A DNA stretch of 64,000 nucleotides from JBBDSV01 sp040904785 (lineage in GTDB: Bacteria; Actinomycetota; Nitriliruptoria; Nitriliruptorales; Nitriliruptoraceae). Positions 8,678 through 18,145 of this stretch are shown here, one piece after another; position 1 is the stretch's first letter, and the number at the start of each line of letters is the position of its first letter. The translations under genes and the position numbers were made by a program. Below the pieces are notes generated by a model. It worked only from the letters and a program-made list of their open reading frames with translations, searched no databases and was not told the origin of the DNA. The stretch lies in NCBI GenBank assembly GCA_040904785.1, contig JBBDSV010000086.1, positions 19,581-83,580 of the forward strand, written 5' to 3'.

Positions 8678-11600
8678 ACCCGACCATTCCGATGGACCCC
8701 TTCGATCCGACGGCACCGCTGGCCGACGGGATCGCCCGCATCGAAGCGAGTGCGGGAACGGGCAAGACGTATGCGTTGACCGATCAGGTTGTGCGCACAC
8801 TCGCCGAGTCGGACGTCACCGCCGACCGCATCGTCATCGTGACGTTCACGCGGGCCGCCGCTGCCGAGTTACGTGGCCGTGTCCGCCTGCGGATCCGCGA
8901 GGTGCTCGCCGCGTTCGACACGCCGCCAGCCGCGGGGACCGACGCGGTCATCGATCATCTCATCGACGCCGACGACGCGACCTGCACGGTGCGTCGCCGG
9001 CGCCTCGAATCCGCTCGCGCGCGTTTCGACGATCTCATGATCGACACGATCCACGGGTTCTGCCAGCGGGTGCTCCAACAGTTGTCTTCCTCGCTCGGCG
9101 TGGAGACGGGCGCCGAGTTGCGTGAAGACGTCGGACCGATCATCGACGGGGTTGTCGCCGATCTGTGGATCCGGGAGGTCCGTGGGGCCGACGCGCCATG
9201 GCTTCGGCTCCTTGCCGAACGGCGGGTCACGCCGGATCGCTTGACGAGCATCTTGCGCCAGTTCGAATCGGTTCCGGGCGCGGTGCTCACACCACGGCCC
9301 GAGTCGCAATCGGCAGCGCAGCTGTGGGATGACGAAGTTGCGGCATTCATCGACCGCTGGCACGCCCAGGCCGACGCGCTGCTGCAGTGGCTGACCGATG
9401 CGCAGGCGGCCGGTTCGTTCGGTCGGACGCGAACGTTCACGCCGAAGGCGCTCGCCGACATCCGTGCACAGTTCGACGACTTCAGCGCGGCGCCAGTTCT
9501 CGGTCGTGTCGATGCGCTCGGTGCGTTAGCGACGCTGACGCGCAGCGCGATCACCGACCGAATCGTCGACGAGGCGCGCATCCCGGACGCGTTGGACGTC
9601 GTGGACGCCGCTGCCCGCCTGGTTGACCTGCCGCGTCGTGTCGCCGAAGCGTTCCAGTCCCGATTCGTCGTCGATGCGTTCGACGAACTCGACTGTCGCA
9701 AGCGCACCCACGGGGTGTGGTCGTTCACCGACCTGCTGCGCACGCTCGACGATGCGCTCGCGGACCCGATGTCGGCGGGTCTCGTCGCCGACGCGATCCA
9801 CAGCCGGCTCGACGTCGCCTTCATCGACGAGTTCCAGGACACCGACCCGGTGCAATGGCGGATCTTCTCGACGTTGTTCGCCGACCGTCGCCTGGTGCTC
9901 GTGGGCGACCCCAAGCAGGCGATCTACAGTTTCCGCGGTGCCGACATCACGACCTACCTCGCGGCCGCGCGCGACGCGACCGAACCGGTCGCGACGTTGC
10001 CGACGAACTACCGCTCAGACCAGCGGGTCATTGACGCGCTCGACACGCTGTTCGACCCCGTCCGCTTCGCTGACGGCGGCCCGTTCGCTGACCCAGCGAT
10101 CGCCTACACCGCCGTGAGGGCGGCCGACGCAAATGCTGCCGACCGGCTCGACGACCCGTCCGGTGCGCCGTTCGGGCTGGGGCTGCGGGTGGTCACCCGG
10201 ACGACCGTCGGTGACACCGACGGGACGATCGCCAAGAGCCGTGCCGAGGACGCCGTGCCGCGCCTGGTCGCCGACGAGATCGTCGCGATGCTGTCGGGTG
10301 ACGTGCACATCGACCGTGAGGATGTGGCACGCGAGCTGCGACCCGGCGACATCGCGGTCCTCACGCGAACCAATGCGCAGGCGACTCGCACGCAGGCGGC
10401 ACTGCGCGCCGTCGGGGTGCCGGCCGTCGTCGCTGCCGACCACAGCGTGTTCGACAGCGTCGAAGCGGGAGACGTCGAGCGGTTCCTCGCGGCGTTGCAC
10501 GAACCGACGTCGCAGCGGCGGGTCCGGGCGGTTCTGGCCGGCCCGGTGCTCGGCTGGTCGCTCGCCGACATCGACCGTCTCGACGACGCCCGATGGTCGA
10601 CGGTTATCGATCAGCTGCTCGACTGGGCGGCGAGTTGGCGGTCCCACGGCGTCGCCGTCGCGTTCCGGCGTGCACTGGCCGCCAACGACGCGTTCGCGCG
10701 CCTCGCGGCCCAGCCCGGCGGCGACCGGGTGTTGACCAATCTCGGGCACGTCGTCGAGCTGCTCCATCGTGAGGCATCGCGACGGCACCTGGGTCCGGCG
10801 GCGCTGCTGCAGTGGCTGCGACGCCAACGCGATCGGGTCGACGATCGCACCGACGACAGCGAACTGCGCCTCGACCGCGACGACGACGCGGTGCAGGTAC
10901 TGACCGTTCACCGTGCCAAGGGGCTGCAGTTCCCGGTCGTCTTCAGCCCCTTCTTGTGGACCGGTGCGGTGCGCCGCACTGCCGACGCCGTCGTTCGCGT
11001 ACGTGACGACATCGAAGGAGGCATGATCGTCGACATCGGCTTCGACGACGCGGTCGCGCCGCGCGACCGGCACGTGGTGCTCGCACGGCGACAGCAGTGG
11101 CAGGAAGACATCCGGCTGGCCTACGTCGCGCTGACCCGGGCCCGGCACCGCAACGTCGTCCATTTCGGTTCCATCGCCGGCGCCAGCGGCACCGGTCTGC
11201 ATCGGCTGCTTCTGGCGAGCCGGCCCGACGGCGATGTCACCTCGTTCGAGCCGGACGCCACGACGATGTCCGACGACGAGCTTCGTGACCAGCTGGATCG
11301 GTTCACGGGAGCCGCGATTACCGTCACCGACGCACCGGCCGATGTTCGCGGCGTGCCGTGGCAGGACGAGCATCGCGACCGGCCGCACGTGCACCTTCGC
11401 ACCGTTCAACGGCCGCTCGACCGGCAGTGGCAGCGAACCTCTTTCACCCGGCTCGTGCACACGCCGGTCGCCGGGGCCGACGAACACGCCGGCGACTTCG
11501 ACGAGACCGCCCAGACCGAGGTGCAGGACACCGACGTGCATGGCCCGGTCGATGAGGTGCCGTTGGCGCGGTTTCCGCGTGGACCCGCGGTCGGAACCGC

Positions 11601-12354
11601 GGTCCACCGCATGCTGGAACACCTCGACTTCGCCGACGGCGGCCGCGATCACCTGGTTGCGCACGTGGACAGGTTCGCGCGCGAATTCACCGGCGACGAA
11701 CGGCGCCAACTGGTCGATGGGGTGGCTCGAGCGCTTGTCACGCCGCTCGGTGGCACGCTCGGCGACATCGCCCTGGCGGCGATTGCGCGCTCCGACAGAC
11801 GCGACGAGCTGTCCTTCGACCTTCCGGTTGCCGGCGGTGTCCGTGGCGGACCGGCTGTGTCCCTGCACGCACTCGCCGACGTGTTCGCCGCGCACGATGG
11901 CGCCACCGACGCGCCGTTGGGCCCACTCGCCGATCGATTGCGCCGTCGCCCCGATCACCGGTTCCGGGGCATGCTCACCGGCAGCATCGACCTCGTCGCC
12001 CGGGTCGGTGACCGCTACTTCCTCGCCGACTACAAGACCAACTGGCTCGGCTCGCGCGACGCGGCCGGCGTCGAACAGTCCACGGTGGCCGACTATCACC
12101 TCGACCGGATTCGCGACGTCATGGTGACCCACGACTACGTCTTGCAGTACCACCTGTATCTCGTGGCGTTGCACCGCTACCTGCGGCTTCGGCTCGCCGA
12201 CTACGACTACGACACGCACATCGCAGGCGCGGCCTATCTGTTCCTGCGCGGCATGCTCGGTACCGCCCAGCCGGCGGACACCGGGGTGTATGTCGATCGG
12301 CCGGCACGGGCACTGATCGAAGCGCTCGACGACACCTTGCGGGGGACCCGATGA
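8674..12354 (+). CDS. recB: exodeoxyribonuclease V beta subunit RecB (helicase-nuclease)
   Basis: A 1226-residue UvrD-family helicase fused to a nuclease. Walker A is EASAGTGKT (residues 24-32). The Walker B region IDEFQDTD is near residue 384, followed by GDPKQAIYSFRGAD. Helicase motifs LTVHRAKGLQFPVV and YVALTRARHR are also present. The C-terminal RecB nuclease motif DYKTNW is near residue 1118 and supplies the catalytic Asp and Lys. It starts with GTG overlapping the recC stop (GTGA). It unwinds and degrades double-strand ends together with RecC and RecD. Confidence 0.95.
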   Translation: MNPTIPMDPFDPTAPLADGIARIEASAGTGKTYALTDQVVRTLAESDVTADRIVIVTFTRAAAAELRGRVRLRIREVLAAFDTPPAAGTDAVIDHLIDADDATCTVRRRRLESARARFDDLMIDTIHGFCQRVLQQLSSSLGVETGAELREDVGPIIDGVVADLWIREVRGADAPWLRLLAERRVTPDRLTSILRQFESVPGAVLTPRPESQSAAQLWDDEVAAFIDRWHAQADALLQWLTDAQAAGSFGRTRTFTPKALADIRAQFDDFSAAPVLGRVDALGALATLTRSAITDRIVDEARIPDALDVVDAAARLVDLPRRVAEAFQSRFVVDAFDELDCRKRTHGVWSFTDLLRTLDDALADPMSAGLVADAIHSRLDVAFIDEFQDTDPVQWRIFSTLFADRRLVLVGDPKQAIYSFRGADITTYLAAARDATEPVATLPTNYRSDQRVIDALDTLFDPVRFADGGPFADPAIAYTAVRAADANAADRLDDPSGAPFGLGLRVVTRTTVGDTDGTIAKSRAEDAVPRLVADEIVAMLSGDVHIDREDVARELRPGDIAVLTRTNAQATRTQAALRAVGVPAVVAADHSVFDSVEAGDVERFLAALHEPTSQRRVRAVLAGPVLGWSLADIDRLDDARWSTVIDQLLDWAASWRSHGVAVAFRRALAANDAFARLAAQPGGDRVLTNLGHVVELLHREASRRHLGPAALLQWLRRQRDRVDDRTDDSELRLDRDDDAVQVLTVHRAKGLQFPVVFSPFLWTGAVRRTADAVVRVRDDIEGGMIVDIGFDDAVAPRDRHVVLARRQQWQEDIRLAYVALTRARHRNVVHFGSIAGASGTGLHRLLLASRPDGDVTSFEPDATTMSDDELRDQLDRFTGAAITVTDAPADVRGVPWQDEHRDRPHVHLRTVQRPLDRQWQRTSFTRLVHTPVAGADEHAGDFDETAQTEVQDTDVHGPVDEVPLARFPRGPAVGTAVHRMLEHLDFADGGRDHLVAHVDRFAREFTGDERRQLVDGVARALVTPLGGTLGDIALAAIARSDRRDELSFDLPVAGGVRGGPAVSLHALADVFAAHDGATDAPLGPLADRLRRRPDHRFRGMLTGSIDLVARVGDRYFLADYKTNWLGSRDAAGVEQSTVADYHLDRIRDVMVTHDYVLQYHLYLVALHRYLRLRLADYDYDTHIAGAAYLFLRGMLGTAQPADTGVYVDRPARALIEALDDTLRGTR

Positions 12355-14186
12355 CCTCGGTCTCCGCATTGCGTGCCCTCGGTGTCGTCGACACGTTCGA
12401 CGTGCGGGCGGCCGACACGTTCCTCCGGTTGGCGGGCAGCGACGACGAACTCGTCCGCCTCACCGCCGCCCTGACCGTGCACGCGACACGTGCCGGACAC
12501 GTGTGCCTCGATCTCGCCCGCACGCTCGACGTCGGGCTCGCCGACCGGGACGATCGTCGTGCCGCGATGGAGCTTCCCGACGTCGACACCTGGCGGCAGC
12601 ACCTCGTCGCGTCGGCCGCCATCGGCGGCGGCAGCGACCCCGAGCGGGCGACACCGCTGGTGCTCGACGGTCCACGCGTGTATCTCGACCGGTACTGGCG
12701 CTACGAACAACGCGTCGCCGCGCGACTGCAGGCACTGGCATCCTCACCGGTCGACCCAGTGCCGCCGTCGGCGGTGGCCGCGGCCACCGAGGCGGTCGCC
12801 GACGGCGCACAGCGAGCCGCGATCAACACTGCCGTCACGGCACGTCTGACAGTACTCACCGGCGGACCGGGAACGGGCAAGACGACGACGGTGGTTCGCG
12901 TGCTGGCCACACTCGTCGCCACCATGCCCGAACTCGCCGGCCGCATCGCGTTGGCCGCGCCGACGGGCAAGGCCGCCGCCCGCATGGGCGAGGCGATCCG
13001 CCAACACGGCGACGCCGACGCCGGCCAGGCGGGCCTGGCCGACCTGCCGGCGACGACGCTGCACCGCCTGCTCGGATTCGATCCACGCAATCCGTCGCGA
13101 TTCCGGCACGGCCGCGACCGGCCGCTCGACGTCGACGTGGTCGTCGTCGACGAAGCGTCGATGGTCTCGCTGCCGATGATGGCCAAGCTGCTCGACGCAC
13201 TTCCGGACACGGCGCGTCTGCTCCTTGTCGGTGATCGGGACCAGCTCGTGTCGATCGATGCCGGAGCGGTGCTCGCCGACATCAGCGCCGCCGGTGCCGC
13301 CTGCGGCAGCGACGATGCCCCGCGAACCGCGTTGACGGATCGGATCGTCGAGCTGCGGCACAACTACCGCTTCACGCCGACGTCGGGCATTGGGCTCGTC
13401 GCCGGCCGCATTCGCGACGAGCGGTCCGCGGCCGAGGTGGTCGCGGCGATGACGCCGAGCGACCCGTCCGCGGACGCCGGATGGCACGACGAAGCGGTGG
13501 AGCTGGCCGCGCCTGACCGTCGCGGCTCCGGCCTGCTGCCGCGCCCGTGGTTCGACCGGATCGTGACCCATTTCGCCGCGCTTGCCGCACGCGCCGGTGC
13601 CGACGACGATCCGGGCGGCCTGCTGGCCGACCTCGGACAACTCGGCGTCCTCGCCGCGCTGCGTCGTGGCCCCGGTGGGGTCGATCACCTCAACGCGGCA
13701 GTCGGGTCCGAAGTCGCGCGGACGATCGGCCGACCGAACCGCGGCGACGGCGATCCCCGTCGGGCCTTCGACATCGGCACGCCGGTGCTCGTCACCCGCA
13801 ACGACCATGCACAGCAGCTGTTCAACGGCGATGTCGGGATCGTCGTCCGGTCCGCCGACCAGTCGGTGGTCGCCTTCCCGGCTCCGGATGGGGCGGTGCG
13901 GCAGGTTCCCGTTGCCCGGATCGGGCATCTCGAACCCGTGTACGCGCTGTCGGTGCACAAGAGCCAGGGATCCCAGTTCGATCGTGTCGTCGTCACACTG
14001 GGGGCGTCGGATTCGCCGCTGCTGACCCGCGAACTCGTCTACACCGCGATCACGCGGGCGCGTCGCCACGTCGCGGTCGTCGCCGATGCGGACACGTTGC
14101 ACCGGGCGCTCGAGCGGCGCGTCCAGCGCGCCTCGGGACTTCGGGCACTGCTGACATCCACCCAACCGGACTCAGTTGTCGAATGA
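12351..14186 (+). CDS. recD: exodeoxyribonuclease V alpha subunit RecD (5'-3' helicase)
   Basis: A 611-residue superfamily 1B helicase. Walker A GGPGTGKTTT lies near residues 170-180, Walker B VVVDEASMV near 263, and the C-terminal motifs HKSQGSQFD and YTAITRARRHV near 535-570. The N-terminal ~110 residues match the RecB-interacting domain found in true RecD and missing from RecD2. The start overlaps the recB stop (ATGA). It is the last gene of the operon. Its 3' end overlaps the convergent carbonic anhydrase gene by 15 bases. Confidence 0.95.
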   Translation: MTSVSALRALGVVDTFDVRAADTFLRLAGSDDELVRLTAALTVHATRAGHVCLDLARTLDVGLADRDDRRAAMELPDVDTWRQHLVASAAIGGGSDPERATPLVLDGPRVYLDRYWRYEQRVAARLQALASSPVDPVPPSAVAAATEAVADGAQRAAINTAVTARLTVLTGGPGTGKTTTVVRVLATLVATMPELAGRIALAAPTGKAAARMGEAIRQHGDADAGQAGLADLPATTLHRLLGFDPRNPSRFRHGRDRPLDVDVVVVDEASMVSLPMMAKLLDALPDTARLLLVGDRDQLVSIDAGAVLADISAAGAACGSDDAPRTALTDRIVELRHNYRFTPTSGIGLVAGRIRDERSAAEVVAAMTPSDPSADAGWHDEAVELAAPDRRGSGLLPRPWFDRIVTHFAALAARAGADDDPGGLLADLGQLGVLAALRRGPGGVDHLNAAVGSEVARTIGRPNRGDGDPRRAFDIGTPVLVTRNDHAQQLFNGDVGIVVRSADQSVVAFPAPDGAVRQVPVARIGHLEPVYALSVHKSQGSQFDRVVVTLGASDSPLLTRELVYTAITRARRHVAVVADADTLHRALERRVQRASGLRALLTSTQPDSVVE

Positions 14187-14687
14187 CGCCGCGCGATACC
14201 AGTCGGACAGTTCGAGATAGCCGGCGACGTTCGAGCGCGGCACCGGCGGCACCGGACGGTCGACGACGCGGGCAGGAATACCCACGGCCAGCGAGTTCTC
14301 GGGGATCGCGGTGCCTTCGGTCACGACTGCACCGGCTCCGACGACGGCGCCGGCACCGATGTGCGCGCCGTTGAGGACCACCGCGCCCATGCCGATGAGT
14401 GCGTCGTCGTCGACGGTGCAACCGTGCAACACGACGCGGTGGCCGACGGTCACCCGGTCACCGAGCACGGCGGGAGCGTCCTCGTCGGTGTGGATGACGC
14501 ACAGATCCTGCACGTTCGACTCCGCGCCGATGCGCACGGGAGCGCAATCGCCGCGTATGACCGTGCCGAACCAAAGGGACGCTCTGTCGCCGATCGTGAC
14601 GTCGCCGGCGACGGTGACGTCATCGGCGATGAATGCGGTCGCGGCGATCTTCGGCGTCCAACCGTTGACGGTGATCCTGCGTCCCAT
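14172..14687 (-). CDS. gamma-class carbonic anhydrase family protein
   Basis: A 171-residue left-handed beta-helix protein built from hexapeptide repeats. The metal ligands of gamma carbonic anhydrases can be seen as the His in LCVIHTDED and the two His in VGHRVVLHG. RGDCAPVRIG resembles the conserved Arg/Asp turn of the family. ATG 14687 is preferred because GAGGAGG lies seven bases upstream. Related proteins (YrdA/PaaY type) bind zinc or iron, and some hydrate CO2, while others have no measured activity. Expression may be independent of the neighbouring RNase gene, which lies 25 bases upstream on the same strand. Confidence 0.85.
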   Translation of the reverse strand: MGRRITVNGWTPKIAATAFIADDVTVAGDVTIGDRASLWFGTVIRGDCAPVRIGAESNVQDLCVIHTDEDAPAVLGDRVTVGHRVVLHGCTVDDDALIGMGAVVLNGAHIGAGAVVGAGAVVTEGTAIPENSLAVGIPARVVDRPVPPVPRSNVAGYLELSDWYRAASFDN

Positions 14688-14712
14688 CGCGACCTCCTCG
14701 TCGGCGCGCACC

Positions 14713-16812
14713 CTACTCGTCGAGTCGCCAGATCGGCCGCGACGTGTCGTCCAGTCCGACGAACCGGACCGCGACCCGGGAGCCGACGCGCCATGGCCCG
14801 GACGTCGTCGTCAGACCGTGCTCGTCGACGACGAGCTGGCCGCGCTGCCGCGGCGGAAGCCCCAATGCACGTTCCGCCGTCACGAAACCCGAAAGGCCCA
14901 ATCGGGACAGCCGGATGCGCAGCCCATTGACGGTCAGCCCGGTGATCGTTGCCGGTTCGCTCTCGGTGAGGAAGCCGCGGTCGAGCAGTTGGGCCCACAG
15001 GTCGGTGCGTTCGCGAGCCTCAAGATGCTGCAGCGCGCCGGCACGTGCGTCGAGCCAACCGGCGAGCGGCGCCAGCTCCGCGATGTCGTAGGGCGGTGTC
15101 GTGCCCGCGAGCATGGCGCGGAGCTGCCGGTGCACCACGAGGTCGGCGTAACGCCGAATCGGTGACGTGAAGTGGGTGTAGGCATCGGCCGCGAGGCCGC
15201 GGTGGTGCGTCGGATCGGGGTCGTAGCTCGCGCGCGCCGTCGCGCCGGTGGCGACGGCGATGAGTAGATCGCGGTCGGCCGTACGACCCTCGTGCTCCGC
15301 GGTGTCAATCGCGGCAAGCAGCTGCGCGGCGATCTGTTCGGCATCGTCGGTGTGCCCGTCGATCGTGGCGCCGGCGAGTTCGGCGGCCGCGCGCACACGC
15401 GCGAGCCGTTGCGGATCGAGACCCGCGTGCGTGCGGTAGAGGGCGGGAATCTGGGCCGCCACCAGTGCGGTGGCGACCGCTTCATTCGCGGCGACCATGA
15501 GTCGCTCCACGAGTCGGTAGGCGTTGGCATGCGGCTCGGCCTCGGCGACCGTCAGGCGGCCGTCGACGAGCGCCGGGGTCACCGTCGCGCTGGCGAAGAG
15601 CCGCTCGAATGTCACTCGCCGGTCGCGTTCGATTCCCAGCCGTCGCGACGCCTCGGTGATCGCGCCGAGCGTTTCGAGCACGGTGGTGTCGTGTTCGCTG
15701 GCGAGGGACCGGGAATCGCCGGCAAGCCAATGCTCCACCGCGGCATAGCTCAGCTGCGCACGTGAGGTGATCTGCGCCAGCTCGATCGTCGGGGAGGTGA
15801 CCGCACCGTCGGCCTCGACCGCGAACCGTACGGATACGACGGTGCGGTCCGCTCCGGCGTGCAGCGACAGCCGATCTTCGGCGAGCACGGGGTCGAGCAT
15901 CGGGGCGTTGTCGCCGACCGCGAGGTATGCGGTCGCCGCAACCGTTCTCGCGTAGTTGTCGGCGGGTGAGCCGACACCAACGGCACCGGCCGCATCGGCG
16001 ATGTGCACGGCGACGGTGACCGCATCGTCGGCGCTGCCCGGCCACGTCGCGGTGAGTGCATCGTCAAGGTCGCGTGCACCCGCATCGTCGATCGTGATCG
16101 CCGGCTCGTCGCGGCGGTCGGTCGCCACCAGATCGGACCCGGGAATCGGCCCGTCGGTGTCGAGCCCCGCCGCTGCACCGCGGCCGCCGCCTGCCAGCCG
16201 GCCGACCAGACGGATGTGGGTCATCGTCGCGGTTTGTGCGTCGAGTCCGGCCGCAGCCGGCCCGCCCGCGACGAGATCGGGTGCGACACGGTCCAGCGTC
16301 ACCACCGCGCTGATGGCCCGAACTGCTGCCGGTGAACCCGCGACGAATCCGCCGGCGACCAGCGCGCGGCCCGTCGGCGCACCGTCGTCGTCCTCGGCTC
16401 TCAGCACCACCACGACACGGCCGGTTGCCACCGCTTGCGCGGCGACCACGGCATCATCGAGCTCAAGCCAGCCGGTGGCGAGCTCGGAGACCGGTTCGAG
16501 CACCGTTCTGCCGGGACCGTTGACCACGCGACCGACGAGGAGTCTGCGGGGTCGTTGCTGGACCTCGACGCGCTCGGCGCTGATCCCCTTGTCGTCGGCG
16601 TCCACTTCGGCACGCACGAGGTCGTCGGACACCAGGCCGCGCGCGGTCGCGGGCGGGACGAAAACCCGGTCTGCCGTCACCGGTGGCCCACCGTCGCGCG
16701 GCACGGTGACCTCGGCAGGTGTCCAGCCGTCTTCGGCGACAAGGTGGAGGAATCCGAAGCCGCGTGCGTGCGGGCGGAAGCGTCCGAACACGTGCATGCA
16801 GGTCCCAATCAT
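14713..16812 (-). CDS. RNB-family 3'-5' exoribonuclease (RNase II/R-like)
   Basis: A 699-residue protein with a central RNB domain. The Asp cluster that binds magnesium appears as TIDDAGARDLDDAL (about residues 236-249), followed by VHIAD. Later family motifs are LYRTHAGLD and the strongly conserved YTHFTSPIRRYADLVVHR (about 544-561). The N-terminal ~60 residues look like a cold-shock/OB domain. The C-terminal ~80 residues form a small beta-rich tail that could be a reduced S1-like domain. It probably degrades single-stranded RNA. RNase R and RNase II cannot be told apart by eye here. Confidence 0.88.
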   Translation of the reverse strand: MIGTCMHVFGRFRPHARGFGFLHLVAEDGWTPAEVTVPRDGGPPVTADRVFVPPATARGLVSDDLVRAEVDADDKGISAERVEVQQRPRRLLVGRVVNGPGRTVLEPVSELATGWLELDDAVVAAQAVATGRVVVVLRAEDDDGAPTGRALVAGGFVAGSPAAVRAISAVVTLDRVAPDLVAGGPAAAGLDAQTATMTHIRLVGRLAGGGRGAAAGLDTDGPIPGSDLVATDRRDEPAITIDDAGARDLDDALTATWPGSADDAVTVAVHIADAAGAVGVGSPADNYARTVAATAYLAVGDNAPMLDPVLAEDRLSLHAGADRTVVSVRFAVEADGAVTSPTIELAQITSRAQLSYAAVEHWLAGDSRSLASEHDTTVLETLGAITEASRRLGIERDRRVTFERLFASATVTPALVDGRLTVAEAEPHANAYRLVERLMVAANEAVATALVAAQIPALYRTHAGLDPQRLARVRAAAELAGATIDGHTDDAEQIAAQLLAAIDTAEHEGRTADRDLLIAVATGATARASYDPDPTHHRGLAADAYTHFTSPIRRYADLVVHRQLRAMLAGTTPPYDIAELAPLAGWLDARAGALQHLEARERTDLWAQLLDRGFLTESEPATITGLTVNGLRIRLSRLGLSGFVTAERALGLPPRQRGQLVVDEHGLTTTSGPWRVGSRVAVRFVGLDDTSRPIWRLDE

Positions 16813-16848
16813 TGACGATCGCCGCGGGGGAGGCAGGCGCAGGTAGGT

Positions 16849-17445
16849 CTACCGTCCGCGCGCGGCGGCACGAAGCGTGGCGAGCAAGGTCGTGGCGAGC
16901 GTCGCGTCGTCGGTGAGGTCTGCGGCCCGACGGGCTACGATGCCGTCGAGAAGGTCGGGCGCGTCGCTTCCGGTTGCGTAGCGCAGCTGGCCGGCCACCA
17001 GCCGTCCATCGGCGGCCGCGGCGACGACTCGCCGATAACGGTCACCGGTGCGGTCCAAGGTGTCCGCGAACGCGACGACCGCCAGCATCCAGGGACGAAC
17101 GTCTGCGACCAGCGCCGCTGTCGTGACGTCTTCCGGGGCAACGGTCGCCAGTTCCCAGCCTACGAGGGTCGGACCTTCGCTCGAGTCGATCTCGGCGACA
17201 TCCGGCATCGACGATTGCGGCAGGTCCATGATCTCGATGGCGGCCCGATCCAGTTCCGCGATGGCGTCGAGGCCCGCACGGCGGGCGCTGCCATCCTCGA
17301 CAGCGAGCTCTGCCTGGGTGAAGACGGCGTCGAGCAGCTTGGTTGCATTGACCGTCGCAAGAACATCGAGGGCGCGTGCTGCGTCGCCCGCCGCAGCATG
17401 GCGCAGCAGGACGTCGGGGGACAGCGGTCCGTCATCGTCGGCCAC
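16849..17445 (-). CDS. hypothetical protein, alpha-helical, Ala-rich
   Basis: I do not recognise this 198-residue protein. No signal peptide, membrane segment or metal motif is visible. It is Ala/Asp-rich and probably mostly helical, with a TPR-like feel but no clear repeat. GTG 17445 is preferred because GGAGG lies four bases upstream. An ATG at 17514 would extend it by 23 residues but has no ribosome site. It lies 36 bases upstream of the RNB exoribonuclease on the same strand, so the two may share a transcript. Confidence 0.6.
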   Translation of the reverse strand: MADDDGPLSPDVLLRHAAAGDAARALDVLATVNATKLLDAVFTQAELAVEDGSARRAGLDAIAELDRAAIEIMDLPQSSMPDVAEIDSSEGPTLVGWELATVAPEDVTTAALVADVRPWMLAVVAFADTLDRTGDRYRRVVAAAADGRLVAGQLRYATGSDAPDLLDGIVARRAADLTDDATLATTLLATLRAAARGR

Positions 17446-17542
17446 AGCACCTCCACTCGCCGAATACGCATAGCCTGCCGGATCGCGCCGCCAATCCCGA
17501 GGAGGCTCGACCATCGGGCACGCGGCGCCCAGGAGGTCGCAG

Positions 17543-18145
17543 GTGGACGAACCGTCACTTCCGGCGCCCCCGACGGTGCCGCCGCCGGCTTACGACGCCC
17601 GAACACGCCGGCGCTGGCCGTGGATCGTCACGGTCATCCTGCTCGTGGCGTCCACTGCAGTCGCCGCCGGCATCGCTGTCGACCAGCGGCAGGTCGCCGC
17701 TGAGTGGCGTGATTCAGCCGAAGACCTCGCCGGGCAGCGGGACGACGCGCTCGGCCGTGTCGAGGCGCTGCAAACCCAACTCGATGAGATCGCAACGATG
17801 CTCGCGACCTCGGAAGGCGATGTGACCCGCCTCGAGGATCGGATCCGCGAACTGGCGGACGAGAAGGCCCAGGCCGAGGACACCGCGACGACCGTGCAGG
17901 TGGAACGGGACGTGCTGGCACAGGTGTCGAATCGCATCGCCAGTGCGATCGATGCGCTCGACGAATGCGTCGATCGGATGTTCGCGCTGCACGCGACCAC
18001 CGTCGAGGCGTTCAACCGCGCTGCCGCGGGTGATCCGGTCGACGTCGATCCGCTCAACGCCCAGGCGCAGGCAACCACCACCTTCTGCAACGACGCGCGG
18101 TCGGCTGCAGCTGGGGCCGCCGCAGCAGCGAGCCAGATCCAGTGA
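17543..18145 (+). CDS. membrane-anchored coiled-coil protein
   Basis: A 200-residue protein with a short Pro-rich cytoplasmic head, one membrane segment (about residues 26-46, WPWIVTVILLVASTAVAAG) and then a coiled coil of about 70 residues (about 55-125). Two Cys (near 142 and 181) could form a disulfide in the exported part. GTG 17543 has a strong AGGAGG at 17531-17536. Its stop overlaps the start of a lipoprotein protease (GTGA), so the two are probably translated together and may work at the cell surface. The function is unknown. Confidence 0.78.
   Translation: MDEPSLPAPPTVPPPAYDARTRRRWPWIVTVILLVASTAVAAGIAVDQRQVAAEWRDSAEDLAGQRDDALGRVEALQTQLDEIATMLATSEGDVTRLEDRIRELADEKAQAEDTATTVQVERDVLAQVSNRIASAIDALDECVDRMFALHATTVEAFNRAAAGDPVDVDPLNAQAQATTTFCNDARSAAAGAAAAASQIQ

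Noticed and set aside
5990..8800. 936-codon open frame on the minus strand opposite recC
   Set aside because: Antisense shadow of a well-supported gene, with low-complexity Arg/His-rich product and no ribosome site.
10015..12369. 784-codon open frame on the minus strand opposite recB
   Set aside because: It mirrors recB codon structure, has no recognisable motif, and recB is certain; high GC makes such antisense frames common.
16812..16849. Terminator between the unknown protein and the RNB exoribonuclease
   Set aside because: The 36-base gap has no convincing hairpin, and co-transcription seems more likely.
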